Positions 26,228 to 35,843 are shown, counted from the first letter of the stretch. The stretch: DNA of 64,000 nt from CAYJBH01 sp964370605 (GCA_964370605.1 CAYJJX010000001.1:156524-220523), one strand, 5' to 3'. Program-made: numbers and translations. The notes: generated from the letters alone by a model not told the origin.

Positions 26228-27556
26228 CTAGTTGTTTATGATGGGATACAGTTCACCGCTGAAAACCTTGTCCAGCACCATGGCGATACTTCCGTAAAGT
26301 GGGGCGTTAAGTCCAAATTTGGATCGCACAACCGATATTTGCTTGTAATTAGCCATGAAATTCTTGTTGTTTATCATATGCTTCAGAGTGCCTTCAAAAA
26401 AGTTGCTGTTGATTTTTTCAGAGCCGGCTATGATAACGAGGTTGATGTTTAACTGCGTGATTAGGTTTGAGAGCGCAAAAGAGAGGTAACGGCAGTATTC
26501 AGAAACCACGATCATTGCTAACATATCGTTTTCGTCCACCAAGGTAAGGACGTCTTGTATTGTGCTGTATTCATTGTTGAACAATGGGTGATCGGGAAAA
26601 TGTCCCTTTATATGGGAGAATTCTTTCAGTATGTTTGCGACGTTGGCATACACCTCGAGGCAACCGTTGTTGCCGCAAACACATTGTTCACCGTCATATT
26701 TTATTGACATGTGACCCATTTCGCCGTTTTGTCCGAATTCACCGTTATATAGGCTGTCTCCGAAATACAGACCGGCACCGATGCCGTTAAAGGTCGTGAT
26801 GTAAATAAAATTACTTTCGTCTTTTCCGCTGCCGAGCAATTTTTCGGCAACTGCACCGGAAGAGGCGTCGTTACAAAAAAATGTCGGAACCTTTGTCAGT
26901 TCGTGAATATAATTGACGATTTCAAACTCACATGGGACTGAAAAGAATATGTGCGGATTAAGTATTTTGCCTTCGACAACATTCAAAGGGCCAAGACTGG
27001 ATATTCCGGCGGCAAAAAAAGGTTGTCCTATCTTTGTTGCCGCCGCATGAAATAGTTTGTCTAGCTGATGTTTGAAATCATCCGGATGGATCAACCCTAC
27101 ATAGCTGTAGCGCTCTTCCGCTACGATTTCACCCTTGAGATTAGCAAAAACTACTTGAAGCCGTTCGCGCCTTATTAAAAAACCGCAGATTAACGGAGCC
27201 TTTTCCGACAGTTCAAGCCCTACGGATTTGCGTCCCATGTTAGTATATGCGTTTTGTACTACGCTGTCCGACTCGATGAGTATATTGTCCTGTATCAGAT
27301 CGTTTACGATATTGGTAAGCGTAGTCTTTGTTAGGTTGAGTTCTCGTGCGATATTTGCTCTTGACAAAATGTTTTTATTCAAAACCGATTGGAGCACCGA
27401 GGCCCTGTTTTTGAACTTCGCTGTTTGTTTTAAAGCGTTTTTGGAGCTGTCGATATTATCACCTCGTCGAATATTTATACAGTGGTTTGCAAAGGCTGCT
27501 TTGGATATGCGGCGGCCGAGAATCGGTCGGTTTGCAGTTTTTTTGCGATCAATCAA
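26228..27556 (-). CDS. ROK-family (NagC/XylR-type) transcriptional repressor
   Basis: An N-terminal winged HTH (SRANIARELNLTKTTLTNIV) is followed by a sugar-kinase-like ROK domain with EFGQNGEMGHMS and the zinc motif CVCGNNGCLEVYA. The ATP-binding DxGxT motif is degenerate (SSLGPLNVVEG region), so it is a regulator rather than a kinase. The start is uncertain: the frame opens with a TTG at 27556, and an internal non-ATG start after GAGGTGAT (about 27460) would give the more usual short N-terminus. It lies 3 bp after the GH38 gene and probably represses this operon in response to a mannoside-derived sugar. Confidence 0.88.
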   Translation of the reverse strand: MIDRKKTANRPILGRRISKAAFANHCINIRRGDNIDSSKNALKQTAKFKNRASVLQSVLNKNILSRANIARELNLTKTTLTNIVNDLIQDNILIESDSVVQNAYTNMGRKSVGLELSEKAPLICGFLIRRERLQVVFANLKGEIVAEERYSYVGLIHPDDFKHQLDKLFHAAATKIGQPFFAAGISSLGPLNVVEGKILNPHIFFSVPCEFEIVNYIHELTKVPTFFCNDASSGAVAEKLLGSGKDESNFIYITTFNGIGAGLYFGDSLYNGEFGQNGEMGHMSIKYDGEQCVCGNNGCLEVYANVANILKEFSHIKGHFPDHPLFNNEYSTIQDVLTLVDENDMLAMIVVSEYCRYLSFALSNLITQLNINLVIIAGSEKINSNFFEGTLKHMINNKNFMANYKQISVVRSKFGLNAPLYGSIAMVLDKVFSGELYPIINN

Positions 27557-27559
27557 GCG

Positions 27560-30500
27560 CTATTTAATCCGAAATGTCTTTATTTCAAATGGACCGATAA
27601 CAAAATCAAAACTGTTGTTAGAGTTGCTGATTTCCTCGGCACCTTCTTCTATCAAATTGCATTCCGATACCGAGTTGAGCGGCATGTTGTATTTGATTGA
27701 GGTCTTGGTTTTTGTGCCGGATGATTCATAAACACGTAGGATGACCCCGTTTTTGTCTTCGGCACATTTCAGTGTGTCGACTATTACATTTTTCTTGCTG
27801 CATTCAATGAATGAATGGACAGGGGGGAGGGTGTTGCTTTGTGATTTTTCGTTGCAAAGCACGGCAAGGAGCGGGACGTTGAGTTCATAGCCGGCGTTTA
27901 CGGTCTCGGACACTGCCCAGCTTCCTGCATGTGGACGTATCGAGTAGGTGAACTCGTGATATCCTCTGTCTGCAATCGGATCGGGATCGATGGAAGATCT
28001 GAGCAGAGTGATTCTCATTCGAGAGTCTTTGATGTCATAACCGTATTTACAATCGTTTAGCAGACTTACACCGTAGTTGCCCTCTGAAAGATCGGCCCAT
28101 TTGTGCGCCGAAACCTCGAATTTGGTTTTATCAAACGATGTGTTGCTGTGTGTTGGCCTTTCGATTGTTCCAAACTGAATTTCATAGGCGGCCTTTGACG
28201 ACAGAATATCGGTTTGGAATTCTGCCTTGAGCATTTTTTCTGTCTCTTGCCAGTCAATATAATTAATGAAATCAATCCTGTCGGTGGCGGAATACAGGAC
28301 TATGTCTTGTGTGAAAACGGATTTATTGAAAGTGCGTTTGACTCGCAGAACACCTTTTACGCTCCCTGTGCACAGAATCTCGACGCTTGCAACCGATTCG
28401 ACAGACCATTCCTTATTTTGGTACTCAAGGTCTATGTTCCATGCGGTTTCACCGCTCGGTTTGTCTTCAAAGATTTTCAGAACATTCGACTCGCCCGACA
28501 GGCACTCTCTCCGGTTGACCTTGTCGTAGATGCTCAAAATGTTGTACTTGTCATCTAGTTTAATTAAATAGAAATCATTTTCCATAACGTCGTGAGAAAC
28601 AAAAACGGCAAGGTTTGTCTCTGCTTTTGTTCTCTTTACAGAATATTTGCTATGTCCCATCGATGGAGCGTCGGCAACAAACTCGATAAAAAACTTGTCG
28701 TTTTTATCATAGGTAATCGACGGCACTAGATTGTTGGATTGATCGTAAATTGCAAAATCATTCTGTGAATCGGTTTTAAGGGAACTTATATCAACGCAAA
28801 CGTTACCCTTTCTGCTCCAAGATAAAAAGTTGAAAACCACAATGTCGTTCTTATCACATTCTATGTTTGATAAGATTGCCTGCAGAGAGTCGTCCAGTAT
28901 GTTCTCTCCGATGGAGCGCACCTGAGCATATGAAGCGTCGGCATCGTGATATACCGAATTGATGGATGAACCCGGAATTATGTCGTGAAACTGATTTGAC
29001 AGAAGCTTTTTGTATCCCGTTAGAAAATCGCTGTAGGGGTACTCTTTTCCTGCATAGATGCCGGAAATTACACTCGACATTTCTGCTTGACGATAAAGCA
29101 ACTCGCTCTTGCGGTTGTTCTTTTTCGTTTTTGCCTGTGATGTATATGTTCCGCGATGATGCTCATAATACATCTCGTCGTTCCATACGGGGATTTCGTC
29201 CGATACCTTGTCCGTTCCCTTGAAATAGTCAAGAGAAGTCGACATTTCGATTTTTGGAAGTCCCGGACAATTCCTAAGACGCTTTTCTCTTTCAAGCATT
29301 TGATAAGATGGGCCGCCACCGCCGTCGCCATATCCGAAAGTCATGAAAGCCTCATCGTGGATTGCTTTTTGGTCATATCTTTGGTACAGCGTATTTATTG
29401 TATAGGGGCAAATGTCACCGTTATAGTTCATACGTTGCAGATAAGCAGTGACGGTTGTGCCATCGATCCCTTGCCATTTGAATAATGAATGAGGGAATCT
29501 GTTGTCGTCGTTGTTAATCAGTTTTGAAGTGTAGAAATAATTCATTCCGGATTTTTTTATAATCTGTGGCAATGCCCAACTGTAACCAAAAACATCGGGC
29601 ATCCAGAAAACGTCGGAGCACTTTCCGAATTCGTCCAAAAAGAATTGACGACCGTATAATATCTGACGGATTAACGACTCGCCCGAAGGTATATTGGTGT
29701 CCATCTCTACCCAGGTGTTGCCAACTATTTCAAACTGCCCGTTTGCAACTTTTTCTTTGACCCTGTCATATAACTCGGGATAGTTGTCTTTCACGAGTTC
29801 AAATAGTTTTGGTTGGCTGAACGCAAAGGTGAATCCAGGGTATCTGTCCATTAGGGCGCACACGTTCGATAGCGTTTTTGCGGTTTTCCTCACCGACTCA
29901 TGTTCCGGCCAAAGCCATGCCAAGTCTATGTGGCCTTGCCCAACAAATTTGATGTTACCATGAGAGTTGTTCGGGATTGTCTTCATCTTTTCTTTGAGCA
30001 TTTTGCTTGCATTCGGTATGCTCTCGATAATTTTCGCCCGATCAAAATCAAAATCCACACAGGATATGGAACTCACTACTGCGTCGGCGATCTTGTCGAA
30101 AAAGAATGGATCTTTGCTGATGGATTCAAAAAAATCCAAGATTTCCGATGGGAGAGCAGTGTTCGATTTTGTGATTTTGTCGAGAGGGTTTTTTAATGTT
30201 TCCATTGAGTCCAAGGCGACTGCAAGGTCGAAGTAATAGTCTTCTACTGTGGTGTTTACGCTCGCCATAGCCGCAGTACGAATGGTGTAGTCAATTTTGG
30301 TATCGCCGGCCCTGCGATAATAGCTGAACTCCATATAGTTCAGATGGGCTTCGATTTCTATGTTGTATACAGTTTCAGGCACAGCACTCGCAGTAACAAA
30401 TACTCTTGTGCGCGTGCCGACACTCGGCGATAGGTATGAGGTTAGTGCCGATATAATCTCGCCGTTGATTCGCACAATGGCTTCGCCGCCGAAATCAAGC

Positions 30501-30757
30501 TCGAGCACCAGCGGTTTGCCCTCAAAACTCGTTGGTACCGTAACTTCTGCCTTGAACCACATTGTGAATGTGTCGTAGCAGGTCCAGCTGTCGCCGATCG
30601 ACAATACTCCGACGTCTTTATGATCGGCATAACACTTTTCTCTAAGGAAAACGGCAGAGGAGGCATGCCATTTTGGGATTTGCACATATTCATCGTACAT
30701 AATCGCAAGTAAGTTTTTCATTTTGCGCTCGATGATGGACTCTTTTGTGAACTTCAT
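27560..30757 (-). CDS. GH38 alpha-mannosidase (long form)
   Basis: 1065 aa. An N-terminal ligand-binding/sandwich domain (about 1-265) precedes the GH38 barrel, which has zinc ligands His276 and Asp278 in GQGHIDLAWLWPE and the nucleophile Asp388 in FWMPDVFGYSWALPQ. FGYGDGGGGP is another family signature. C-terminal beta-sandwich domains follow. There is no signal peptide, so it acts in the cytoplasm, removing alpha-linked mannose from imported glycans. The ATG at 30757 follows TGGAGA; 30772 is an alternative. It is the third gene of a five-gene operon. Confidence 0.92.
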   Translation of the reverse strand: MKFTKESIIERKMKNLLAIMYDEYVQIPKWHASSAVFLREKCYADHKDVGVLSIGDSWTCYDTFTMWFKAEVTVPTSFEGKPLVLELDFGGEAIVRINGEIISALTSYLSPSVGTRTRVFVTASAVPETVYNIEIEAHLNYMEFSYYRRAGDTKIDYTIRTAAMASVNTTVEDYYFDLAVALDSMETLKNPLDKITKSNTALPSEILDFFESISKDPFFFDKIADAVVSSISCVDFDFDRAKIIESIPNASKMLKEKMKTIPNNSHGNIKFVGQGHIDLAWLWPEHESVRKTAKTLSNVCALMDRYPGFTFAFSQPKLFELVKDNYPELYDRVKEKVANGQFEIVGNTWVEMDTNIPSGESLIRQILYGRQFFLDEFGKCSDVFWMPDVFGYSWALPQIIKKSGMNYFYTSKLINNDDNRFPHSLFKWQGIDGTTVTAYLQRMNYNGDICPYTINTLYQRYDQKAIHDEAFMTFGYGDGGGGPSYQMLEREKRLRNCPGLPKIEMSTSLDYFKGTDKVSDEIPVWNDEMYYEHHRGTYTSQAKTKKNNRKSELLYRQAEMSSVISGIYAGKEYPYSDFLTGYKKLLSNQFHDIIPGSSINSVYHDADASYAQVRSIGENILDDSLQAILSNIECDKNDIVVFNFLSWSRKGNVCVDISSLKTDSQNDFAIYDQSNNLVPSITYDKNDKFFIEFVADAPSMGHSKYSVKRTKAETNLAVFVSHDVMENDFYLIKLDDKYNILSIYDKVNRRECLSGESNVLKIFEDKPSGETAWNIDLEYQNKEWSVESVASVEILCTGSVKGVLRVKRTFNKSVFTQDIVLYSATDRIDFINYIDWQETEKMLKAEFQTDILSSKAAYEIQFGTIERPTHSNTSFDKTKFEVSAHKWADLSEGNYGVSLLNDCKYGYDIKDSRMRITLLRSSIDPDPIADRGYHEFTYSIRPHAGSWAVSETVNAGYELNVPLLAVLCNEKSQSNTLPPVHSFIECSKKNVIVDTLKCAEDKNGVILRVYESSGTKTKTSIKYNMPLNSVSECNLIEEGAEEISNSNNSFDFVIGPFEIKTFRIK

Positions 30758-30799
30758 AATAGAATTCTCCATTTCAAAATAATATGTTTATAAGATGAG

Positions 30800-31813
30800 C
30801 TATTGCAATCTGTTTAACAGATCGATCATTTCCTTTGGACTCGCCGATCCGGTAGAACCAATTTTTTTAATCGTGATAGAGGATACCATGTTTGCAAATT
30901 CCAGCGTGGTTTCTATCGAGTTGTTCAGAAGCTGTGCGAGAACAAAACCCGCCAAAAATGAGTCGCCGGCTCCAACAAAGTCAAGTGGTGGTTCTATCGG
31001 AATTGCTTTAACATGGGTGCAGTTGCCGTCAGAACACCAAACCGCACCTTTGTCTCCAATCGTTACCAGTACCGATTTGTTTGTTTTTTTCTCCAGCTTT
31101 TTTGCGGCATCTTGTATGATGGCCATGTCCTTTTCCGGATTCAAATCAACTCCCAACCATTGGCTGAGTTCGAATTCATTTGGTTTGACCATAACATTTT
31201 GATATAGTTGGAGATTTTCTCTGCTATCTACGATGATTGGCAAATTCTTACCAAGTTCACCTAAATATTCTATGATTTTTGGAGTGATACAGCCGTTTCG
31301 GAATTGATCACATACAATAAGGATGCTGACTTCTTTGGACACTTTTTCGATGTTGGTCAACATCGCTTCTTCCAGTTCGGTCGATATGGGTTTTGTGTTC
31401 GCGAAGTCCAACCGTGGTGACTCATACATTACAGGTGAGATGCCGTTTTTGATTGGCTTGCAGTAGGCAGGAGTGATAAAGTCGTCGCTCATGACCAGAT
31501 AATCTTTGCACACCTGTAACTTATTGAGTTGATCGATGAAAATTGAACCACGCCAATCGTTTCCGACGCAGGTAACAAATTTTATATTTTTTGCACCGAG
31601 AGAGGACAGGTTGGTGAGGACGTTAGCGCCTGCTCCAAGTGATATTCTTTCTTCCACTACCGGTAGATTGTGCTCCGGAACTTCTCTTGAAAGTTCGCTT
31701 ATCAGCATGTTAATCTGCCAATAAATGTCGATACAACCATCGCCGATGAGGCCGATGGTTAAGTTCGGGATGCCCTCTAGAATTTTTTCCAGCGTTTTGA
31801 TGTTTATATTCAT
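30800..31813 (-). CDS. PfkB-family sugar kinase resembling the HldE/RfaE kinase domain
   Basis: 337 aa. RISLGAGANVLTNLSSLGA matches the GG(A)AANVA sugar-binding region of heptose-7-phosphate kinases (HldE/RfaE) better than that of ribokinase. PPLDFVGAGDSFLAGFVL carries the catalytic Asp and anion hole. The nucleotidyltransferase half of HldE is absent. It lies 42 bp after the GH38 start and 24 bp before the DHS-like gene. It likely phosphorylates a sugar or sugar phosphate released in this pathway; the heptose connection is inference. Confidence 0.8.
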   Translation of the reverse strand: MNINIKTLEKILEGIPNLTIGLIGDGCIDIYWQINMLISELSREVPEHNLPVVEERISLGAGANVLTNLSSLGAKNIKFVTCVGNDWRGSIFIDQLNKLQVCKDYLVMSDDFITPAYCKPIKNGISPVMYESPRLDFANTKPISTELEEAMLTNIEKVSKEVSILIVCDQFRNGCITPKIIEYLGELGKNLPIIVDSRENLQLYQNVMVKPNEFELSQWLGVDLNPEKDMAIIQDAAKKLEKKTNKSVLVTIGDKGAVWCSDGNCTHVKAIPIEPPLDFVGAGDSFLAGFVLAQLLNNSIETTLEFANMVSSITIKKIGSTGSASPKEMIDLLNRLQ

Positions 31814-31837
31814 AAGAAATAACTGCTCCTGATTTTT

Positions 31838-32803
31838 TTATTTTTCTTCTGTGATTAGCTTGTACAGGTTAGGGACGGTAACCTTGTGGTTGCCGTAGAC
31901 ATAGTATCCGTTGCCCCCAAGGCTTACCGGTCTGTTGATTATGTTTTTTCTCGGTCGATAGTAGTATTCATAGCAATCGCTACTAATGTCTTTTTTATAG
32001 TCTCCAAGCGGTATTATATCAAAGTTTCCGGTGGTGATATTTACCGTTTTGTAGTTGTTGTTGCGGACAATCGACAGCGCTTTCAGGAATACTTCGGGTC
32101 CGGAAATTGCACTGCCTATATTGATGAATACACCGCCTTCAAGCTCTTTTATGGAGTTTGCAAATATCTTGAAATCACGCCCGCTTGTCCCACCAATATG
32201 TGCAAAATTCACGGCTGGATGTTCATGAATGATATCGGCACCTATTGTTATGTGATAGGTGGCAGGTATATTGTGTTTATAAGCGTTATACAGTATGCAT
32301 TCATCTTTGTGTGGGAATTTTTCAGGGTTTGCCTCTATATAATGTGCGAGAGATTCGCCATATCCATGGTTTTTTTGTGCTCCGAGAGTTATCGCCTCGT
32401 TCATCCATGCACCGGTTTGCTCCCACATTCCGAACGAGCCGTCTTCAATTGCTGTTGGTACATGTTCCGAGGTCCCGCCAAGATAGGCAAGCTCGAAATC
32501 GTGAATACTGCCGGCTCCGTTTGAAGCAACGTGGGTGATGTAACCTTTTTTGATTAAATCGATGATGTATCTTGACAATCCGCATTTTATCACATGGGCA
32601 CCGAAAAAAACGACTACAGGTCGCTTGTTTTTTCGAGCTGTAACTATGTGCGTGCTCAATGCAGATAGCTCGGAACTCTCGAAAGGTTCTATCTTGTCGT
32701 CCAGATTAGAGATGTTGTCCACTCTGACAAGGTTTGTCCTGTTTCGCGCATCAAATGTTTGAATGTTCTCAAAGCTGAACTCTTCAGGTGAAAAATCAAT
32801 CAT
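31838..32803 (-). CDS. Deoxyhypusine-synthase-like protein of unknown function
   Basis: 321 aa. PVVVFFGAHVIKCGLSRYII is a Rossmann-type strand-loop-helix, and ASNGAGSIHDFELAYLGGTS resembles the NAD-pocket segment of deoxyhypusine synthases (NGA-x-HDFE). Deoxyhypusine itself is not made in bacteria lacking eIF5A, so the role is different. It is the first gene of the kinase/GH38/ROK/HAD operon. The start at 32803 uses AAAAGGA with a 12-bp gap; 32815 is possible. A longer reading to 32965 would run over the promoter and is rejected. NAD-dependent chemistry on a sugar or sugar phosphate is a guess. Confidence 0.65.
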   Translation of the reverse strand: MIDFSPEEFSFENIQTFDARNRTNLVRVDNISNLDDKIEPFESSELSALSTHIVTARKNKRPVVVFFGAHVIKCGLSRYIIDLIKKGYITHVASNGAGSIHDFELAYLGGTSEHVPTAIEDGSFGMWEQTGAWMNEAITLGAQKNHGYGESLAHYIEANPEKFPHKDECILYNAYKHNIPATYHITIGADIIHEHPAVNFAHIGGTSGRDFKIFANSIKELEGGVFINIGSAISGPEVFLKALSIVRNNNYKTVNITTGNFDIIPLGDYKKDISSDCYEYYYRPRKNIINRPVSLGGNGYYVYGNHKVTVPNLYKLITEEK

Positions 32804-32936
32804 AATTTTGTCCATTCCTTTTCGCTGTTTTGTACGTTTTATCGTGAATTTGTGGTTTGCAAATTTATGGTATCCGGTGCAAGAAATTGTAATGTGCACG
32901 CCGGTGCGGCATTTAGTAACTTGGGTTGACGATATT

Positions 32937-32965
32937 ATTATTCCACATCGTAAGACTAAAGTCAA
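32937..32965 (-). promoter_or_regulatory. Sigma-A promoter of the DHS-like/kinase/GH38 operon
   Basis: Leftward TTGACT (32965-32960), 17-bp spacer, AATAAT (32942-32937). Confidence 0.65.
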
Positions 32966-33016
32966 GAGAAAATTTGAAAAAAATATTTTTCAGCGCAATA
33001 CCGGTGGCGACGATAG

Positions 33017-33047
33017 CTAAAAATCGTTTGATGTAAACGATTTTTAG
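33017..33047. promoter_or_regulatory. Perfect inverted repeat, candidate operator
   Basis: CTAAAAATCGTTT (33017-33029), 5-nt centre, AAACGATTTTTAG (33035-33047). It lies 51 bp upstream of the -35 box of the leftward promoter. The CGTTT-n5-AAACG core resembles sugar-repressor operators. Confidence 0.5.
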
Positions 33048-33162
33048 TTATATGCGAGTCGAGCGAGATGAAGAGGAGAACAGTTTTGTAGTTTGGCTAT
33101 AGCGGCGAAATTATGACACTTAATCAAGAGAGTTAACTATAATGCCGGACAGCACAGTTTCG

Positions 33163-33218
33163 GTTGAAAAGTTTTATTGTCGGTTATAAAGTTGAAAAGT
33201 TTTATTGTCGGTTATAAA
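33163..33218. repeat. 28-bp exact tandem duplication
   Basis: Two adjacent identical copies (33163-33190 and 33191-33218), each starting GTTGAAAAG and ending GGTTATAAA. No third copy and no spacer are present, so it is not CRISPR. Confidence 0.9.
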
Positions 33219-33260
33219 TATGATCGGATTGATATTGGATGCGCTCTGTGAACACAAAAA

Positions 33261-33292
33261 AACACACCACCGTACGTAGGCGGTGGTGTGTT
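33261..33292 (-). terminator. Terminator of the second GH38 gene
   Basis: AACACACCACCG pairs with CGGTGGTGTGTT, then TTTTTTTGTG leftward. It lies about 115 bp after the stop codon. Confidence 0.88.
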
Positions 33293-33406
33293 AGCGTGAA
33301 AACTGCAAAACTTTTTTTGATTGTCAAAGTTGATAACTCGGTAAGGCGAAGCGCGGTTACACTATAAATTCTACCTTCGGTAAATAGCTTTTGCGCAAGT
33401 GTGAAT

Positions 33407-35788
33407 CTATACTTCCCATTCCGTCAGGTTTACTTCCGACACCTTGTTGTCGCTAATTTTAAACGTTACAATCTCATATGGGTTAAAACGGCGACGGATT
33501 TTGGTTCCGAATAAAGTTATGTTTGCGTCGGTATCACGTCCGTGAGCCTCATACAATCTAACGACAATTCCGTCTGAGTCATAGGCAGGTTTTAATGCAC
33601 TCATCATGATGTTTTTAGAATCGATGGATATAAAACCATCTTTTCCGGGGAGACTGCCGCTATGGAATGTTTCAAAAGTTGTGCGAAGAGGTTGGTTCAA
33701 TAACATTGCGTTGCGGACGACATCACAGTCACGCCAGTTGCCGATATGTGGCTGTATTTCATAGGAAAATTCGGAAATACCCTGATCCATGTAATCATAT
33801 TCTTCGTCATCGCGAAGCTCATATGGGTCATGATGTGCATATACCGGACTGCGAAGTACAGTCATGCCTATCGTGTCGGCGCGGAAATCAAAGCTGTATC
33901 TGCTGTCGTTCAGAATGGCGAGCCCCATTTCGTCATCGCCCACGTCTACCCAGCTCTGTGCCGGCTCTTCAAGCGAATTTTGCGCCTTTTCAATGTTTCC
34001 AAACGGCATTTCGGCAATGCAGATTGATGTTTTTGAAGTGTTGAGGCGGAAGTTAAGTTTGAGCGCATGACGTTGTTCTTGCCAGTTGATATTGCATTTT
34101 ACGCACACACGATCACACCCGACGTCGAGGCTGTAGGTCTGGATAAGTGTAGAGTTCGCATATTTTGATGTGAATCGAATGGTTTTCACGACCGGTCCAC
34201 TATTCAAAACCTTGTATTTTGTTGTTTTGAATTCACCCACAACTTCATTGAGCGATGTCAGAGTGTGTCCCCATGTGTCGGTTTCGTCTTTTATAACGGT
34301 AGCCGTGCACGGGGTGTCTACAATGACTGTGCCGGTTTTTTTGTCGGTAATTTTGCAAGGAACACCGAGTTCAAGATCAAACTCCACCTTGATAAGATCG
34401 TTTTCAAGAATCGGAGTGTCATCGATGGCCGGTTCCATATCTTTTGCGTTTTCTGCGATGTACAGAGCATACCCCAGCGCCGGAACCTCTGCTATGAACG
34501 TGTATCTTTGTGCAAACACAGTTTTACTGTGAGACGAAATCTTCTGGATCGGTATTGAGTTGCCGTCACAATCCCGCATTGCAACACCGTCCGGCATAAA
34601 GTCATCGCGGAACAGTCTTGTTTCGAACTCGACCGAAGTCTTTACATCAAATGCGTGAGGGTTGAAGATAACGATTGGCAACGTTTGTTCATCAAAAGGT
34701 ATGTCGATATCAAAAGAAATCGCCTGTATGGCGTTGTTTTCTGCCCTGTTTGCTACCGAGACTACCTCGCCCAGCTGGTTGCGTGCATCGTAATATGCGA
34801 CCTTGATGCTGGAACCGGCAAGAGTATCGTGAAATTGATTGAATAGCAACAACTGCCAAGCTTCATTCAGGTTAGCTATCTTCTGCGTTTTTTGCAGACG
34901 GTCGGCCATGACCGAGAAGGTCTCGGCACCGATGAGGGCGCATTCGCCACGGCGGTTCATTAGTTTGACCATCGATTCTACGGAATAGCATCCCGGGGCA
35001 TGATGCTGCAGCTCCTCTCGAACGACAGGCAGTTCGCAATCTTTTATTGCTTTAAAATATTTATCGGGGTGGCTGAACACTATATCGACATCGTCTCTTT
35101 TTTCGCGAAGCTTGAGTACATTTTCAATGTTTGTGATGGTAGGACCGCCACCATGATTTCCAACACCGTAGAAAAGCATCAGATGATCGACACCTTCACT
35201 GTATTCTTCCAGATGCTCATCGATATGCTGTTCCATGTCTTTCCAGACGTTATATGCGGTGACGATTCTAAATGTTTTTACTCGACTGCCGTCCGGAGAT
35301 TCCCACCAGAAAGCACGCGTAGGCATGTCTTTTTCGTTTTGCATAGGGCGCATAAACACATAGTTATCCATGCCTGATTTTTTCAATATCTGTGGCAACA
35401 TTCCGTTATGGCCGAAACTATCGACATTATATCCGGTTTTGGCGGTCACACCGAATTTTTCCTTGAAATAGTTTTGCGCGAGCAAAGCATGACGTGCAAA
35501 AGATTCACCGCTTGGAATATTGCAATCGGGTTGGACCCACCAACCTCCACATATAATCCAACGACCTTCCGATACTCGTTGCTTTATTTTTTCGAACATT
35601 TGTGGCGCATTCTCTTCCACCCAAATATAAAACTGAGCCGAACTGGAAGTGAAGATAAATTCATCGAACTCCTCCATTCTGTCCAGTGCTGATTTTAGTG
35701 TTGCTTTGTTTTCTTGGAACCCTTCGCGCCAGTCCCAGAGCCAAACCGGATCAAGGTGTGCGTTTCCAATCATATGTAGTGTCTTCAT
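33407..35788 (-). CDS. GH38 alpha-mannosidase (short form)
   Basis: 793 aa. Unlike the other GH38 enzyme it starts directly with the barrel: zinc ligands His11/Asp13 in GNAHLDPVWLWDW and nucleophile Asp123 in GYNVDSFGHNGMLPQ. FYGVGNHGGGP replaces the usual GDGGGG signature. The C-terminal part is the usual beta-sandwich set. No signal peptide. AAAGGA precedes the ATG, and it is monocistronic with its own promoter and terminator. The HLDPVWLWDW variant occurs in cytoplasmic bacterial mannosidases such as MngB and streptococcal enzymes; linkage specificity is not evident. Confidence 0.92.
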   Translation of the reverse strand: MKTLHMIGNAHLDPVWLWDWREGFQENKATLKSALDRMEEFDEFIFTSSSAQFYIWVEENAPQMFEKIKQRVSEGRWIICGGWWVQPDCNIPSGESFARHALLAQNYFKEKFGVTAKTGYNVDSFGHNGMLPQILKKSGMDNYVFMRPMQNEKDMPTRAFWWESPDGSRVKTFRIVTAYNVWKDMEQHIDEHLEEYSEGVDHLMLFYGVGNHGGGPTITNIENVLKLREKRDDVDIVFSHPDKYFKAIKDCELPVVREELQHHAPGCYSVESMVKLMNRRGECALIGAETFSVMADRLQKTQKIANLNEAWQLLLFNQFHDTLAGSSIKVAYYDARNQLGEVVSVANRAENNAIQAISFDIDIPFDEQTLPIVIFNPHAFDVKTSVEFETRLFRDDFMPDGVAMRDCDGNSIPIQKISSHSKTVFAQRYTFIAEVPALGYALYIAENAKDMEPAIDDTPILENDLIKVEFDLELGVPCKITDKKTGTVIVDTPCTATVIKDETDTWGHTLTSLNEVVGEFKTTKYKVLNSGPVVKTIRFTSKYANSTLIQTYSLDVGCDRVCVKCNINWQEQRHALKLNFRLNTSKTSICIAEMPFGNIEKAQNSLEEPAQSWVDVGDDEMGLAILNDSRYSFDFRADTIGMTVLRSPVYAHHDPYELRDDEEYDYMDQGISEFSYEIQPHIGNWRDCDVVRNAMLLNQPLRTTFETFHSGSLPGKDGFISIDSKNIMMSALKPAYDSDGIVVRLYEAHGRDTDANITLFGTKIRRRFNPYEIVTFKISDNKVSEVNLTEWEV

Positions 35789-35843
35789 AGATATATCCTT
35801 TCAAATTCAGACATCAACCATCTTGTTGTTGATTGCTTTGAAG

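Larger units (their letters stand above)
32804..33406. other. Regulatory intergenic region of about 600 bp
   Basis: It holds the leftward promoter (32937-32965), a small inverted repeat AATTTG-n7-CAAATT (32847-32865), a 13-bp perfect palindrome (33017-33047), a 28-bp tandem duplication (33163-33218) and the terminator of the next leftward gene. No open frame with a ribosome site was found. Confidence 0.7.

Noticed and set aside
32804..32965. N-terminal extension of the DHS-like protein to 32965
   Set aside because: It would overlap the promoter, and its sequence is basic and Cys/Thr-rich with no similarity to the family; a ribosome site lies before 32803/32815.
33163..33218. Direct repeats considered as a CRISPR array
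   Set aside because: Only two copies, directly adjacent with no spacer, and no cas genes nearby.
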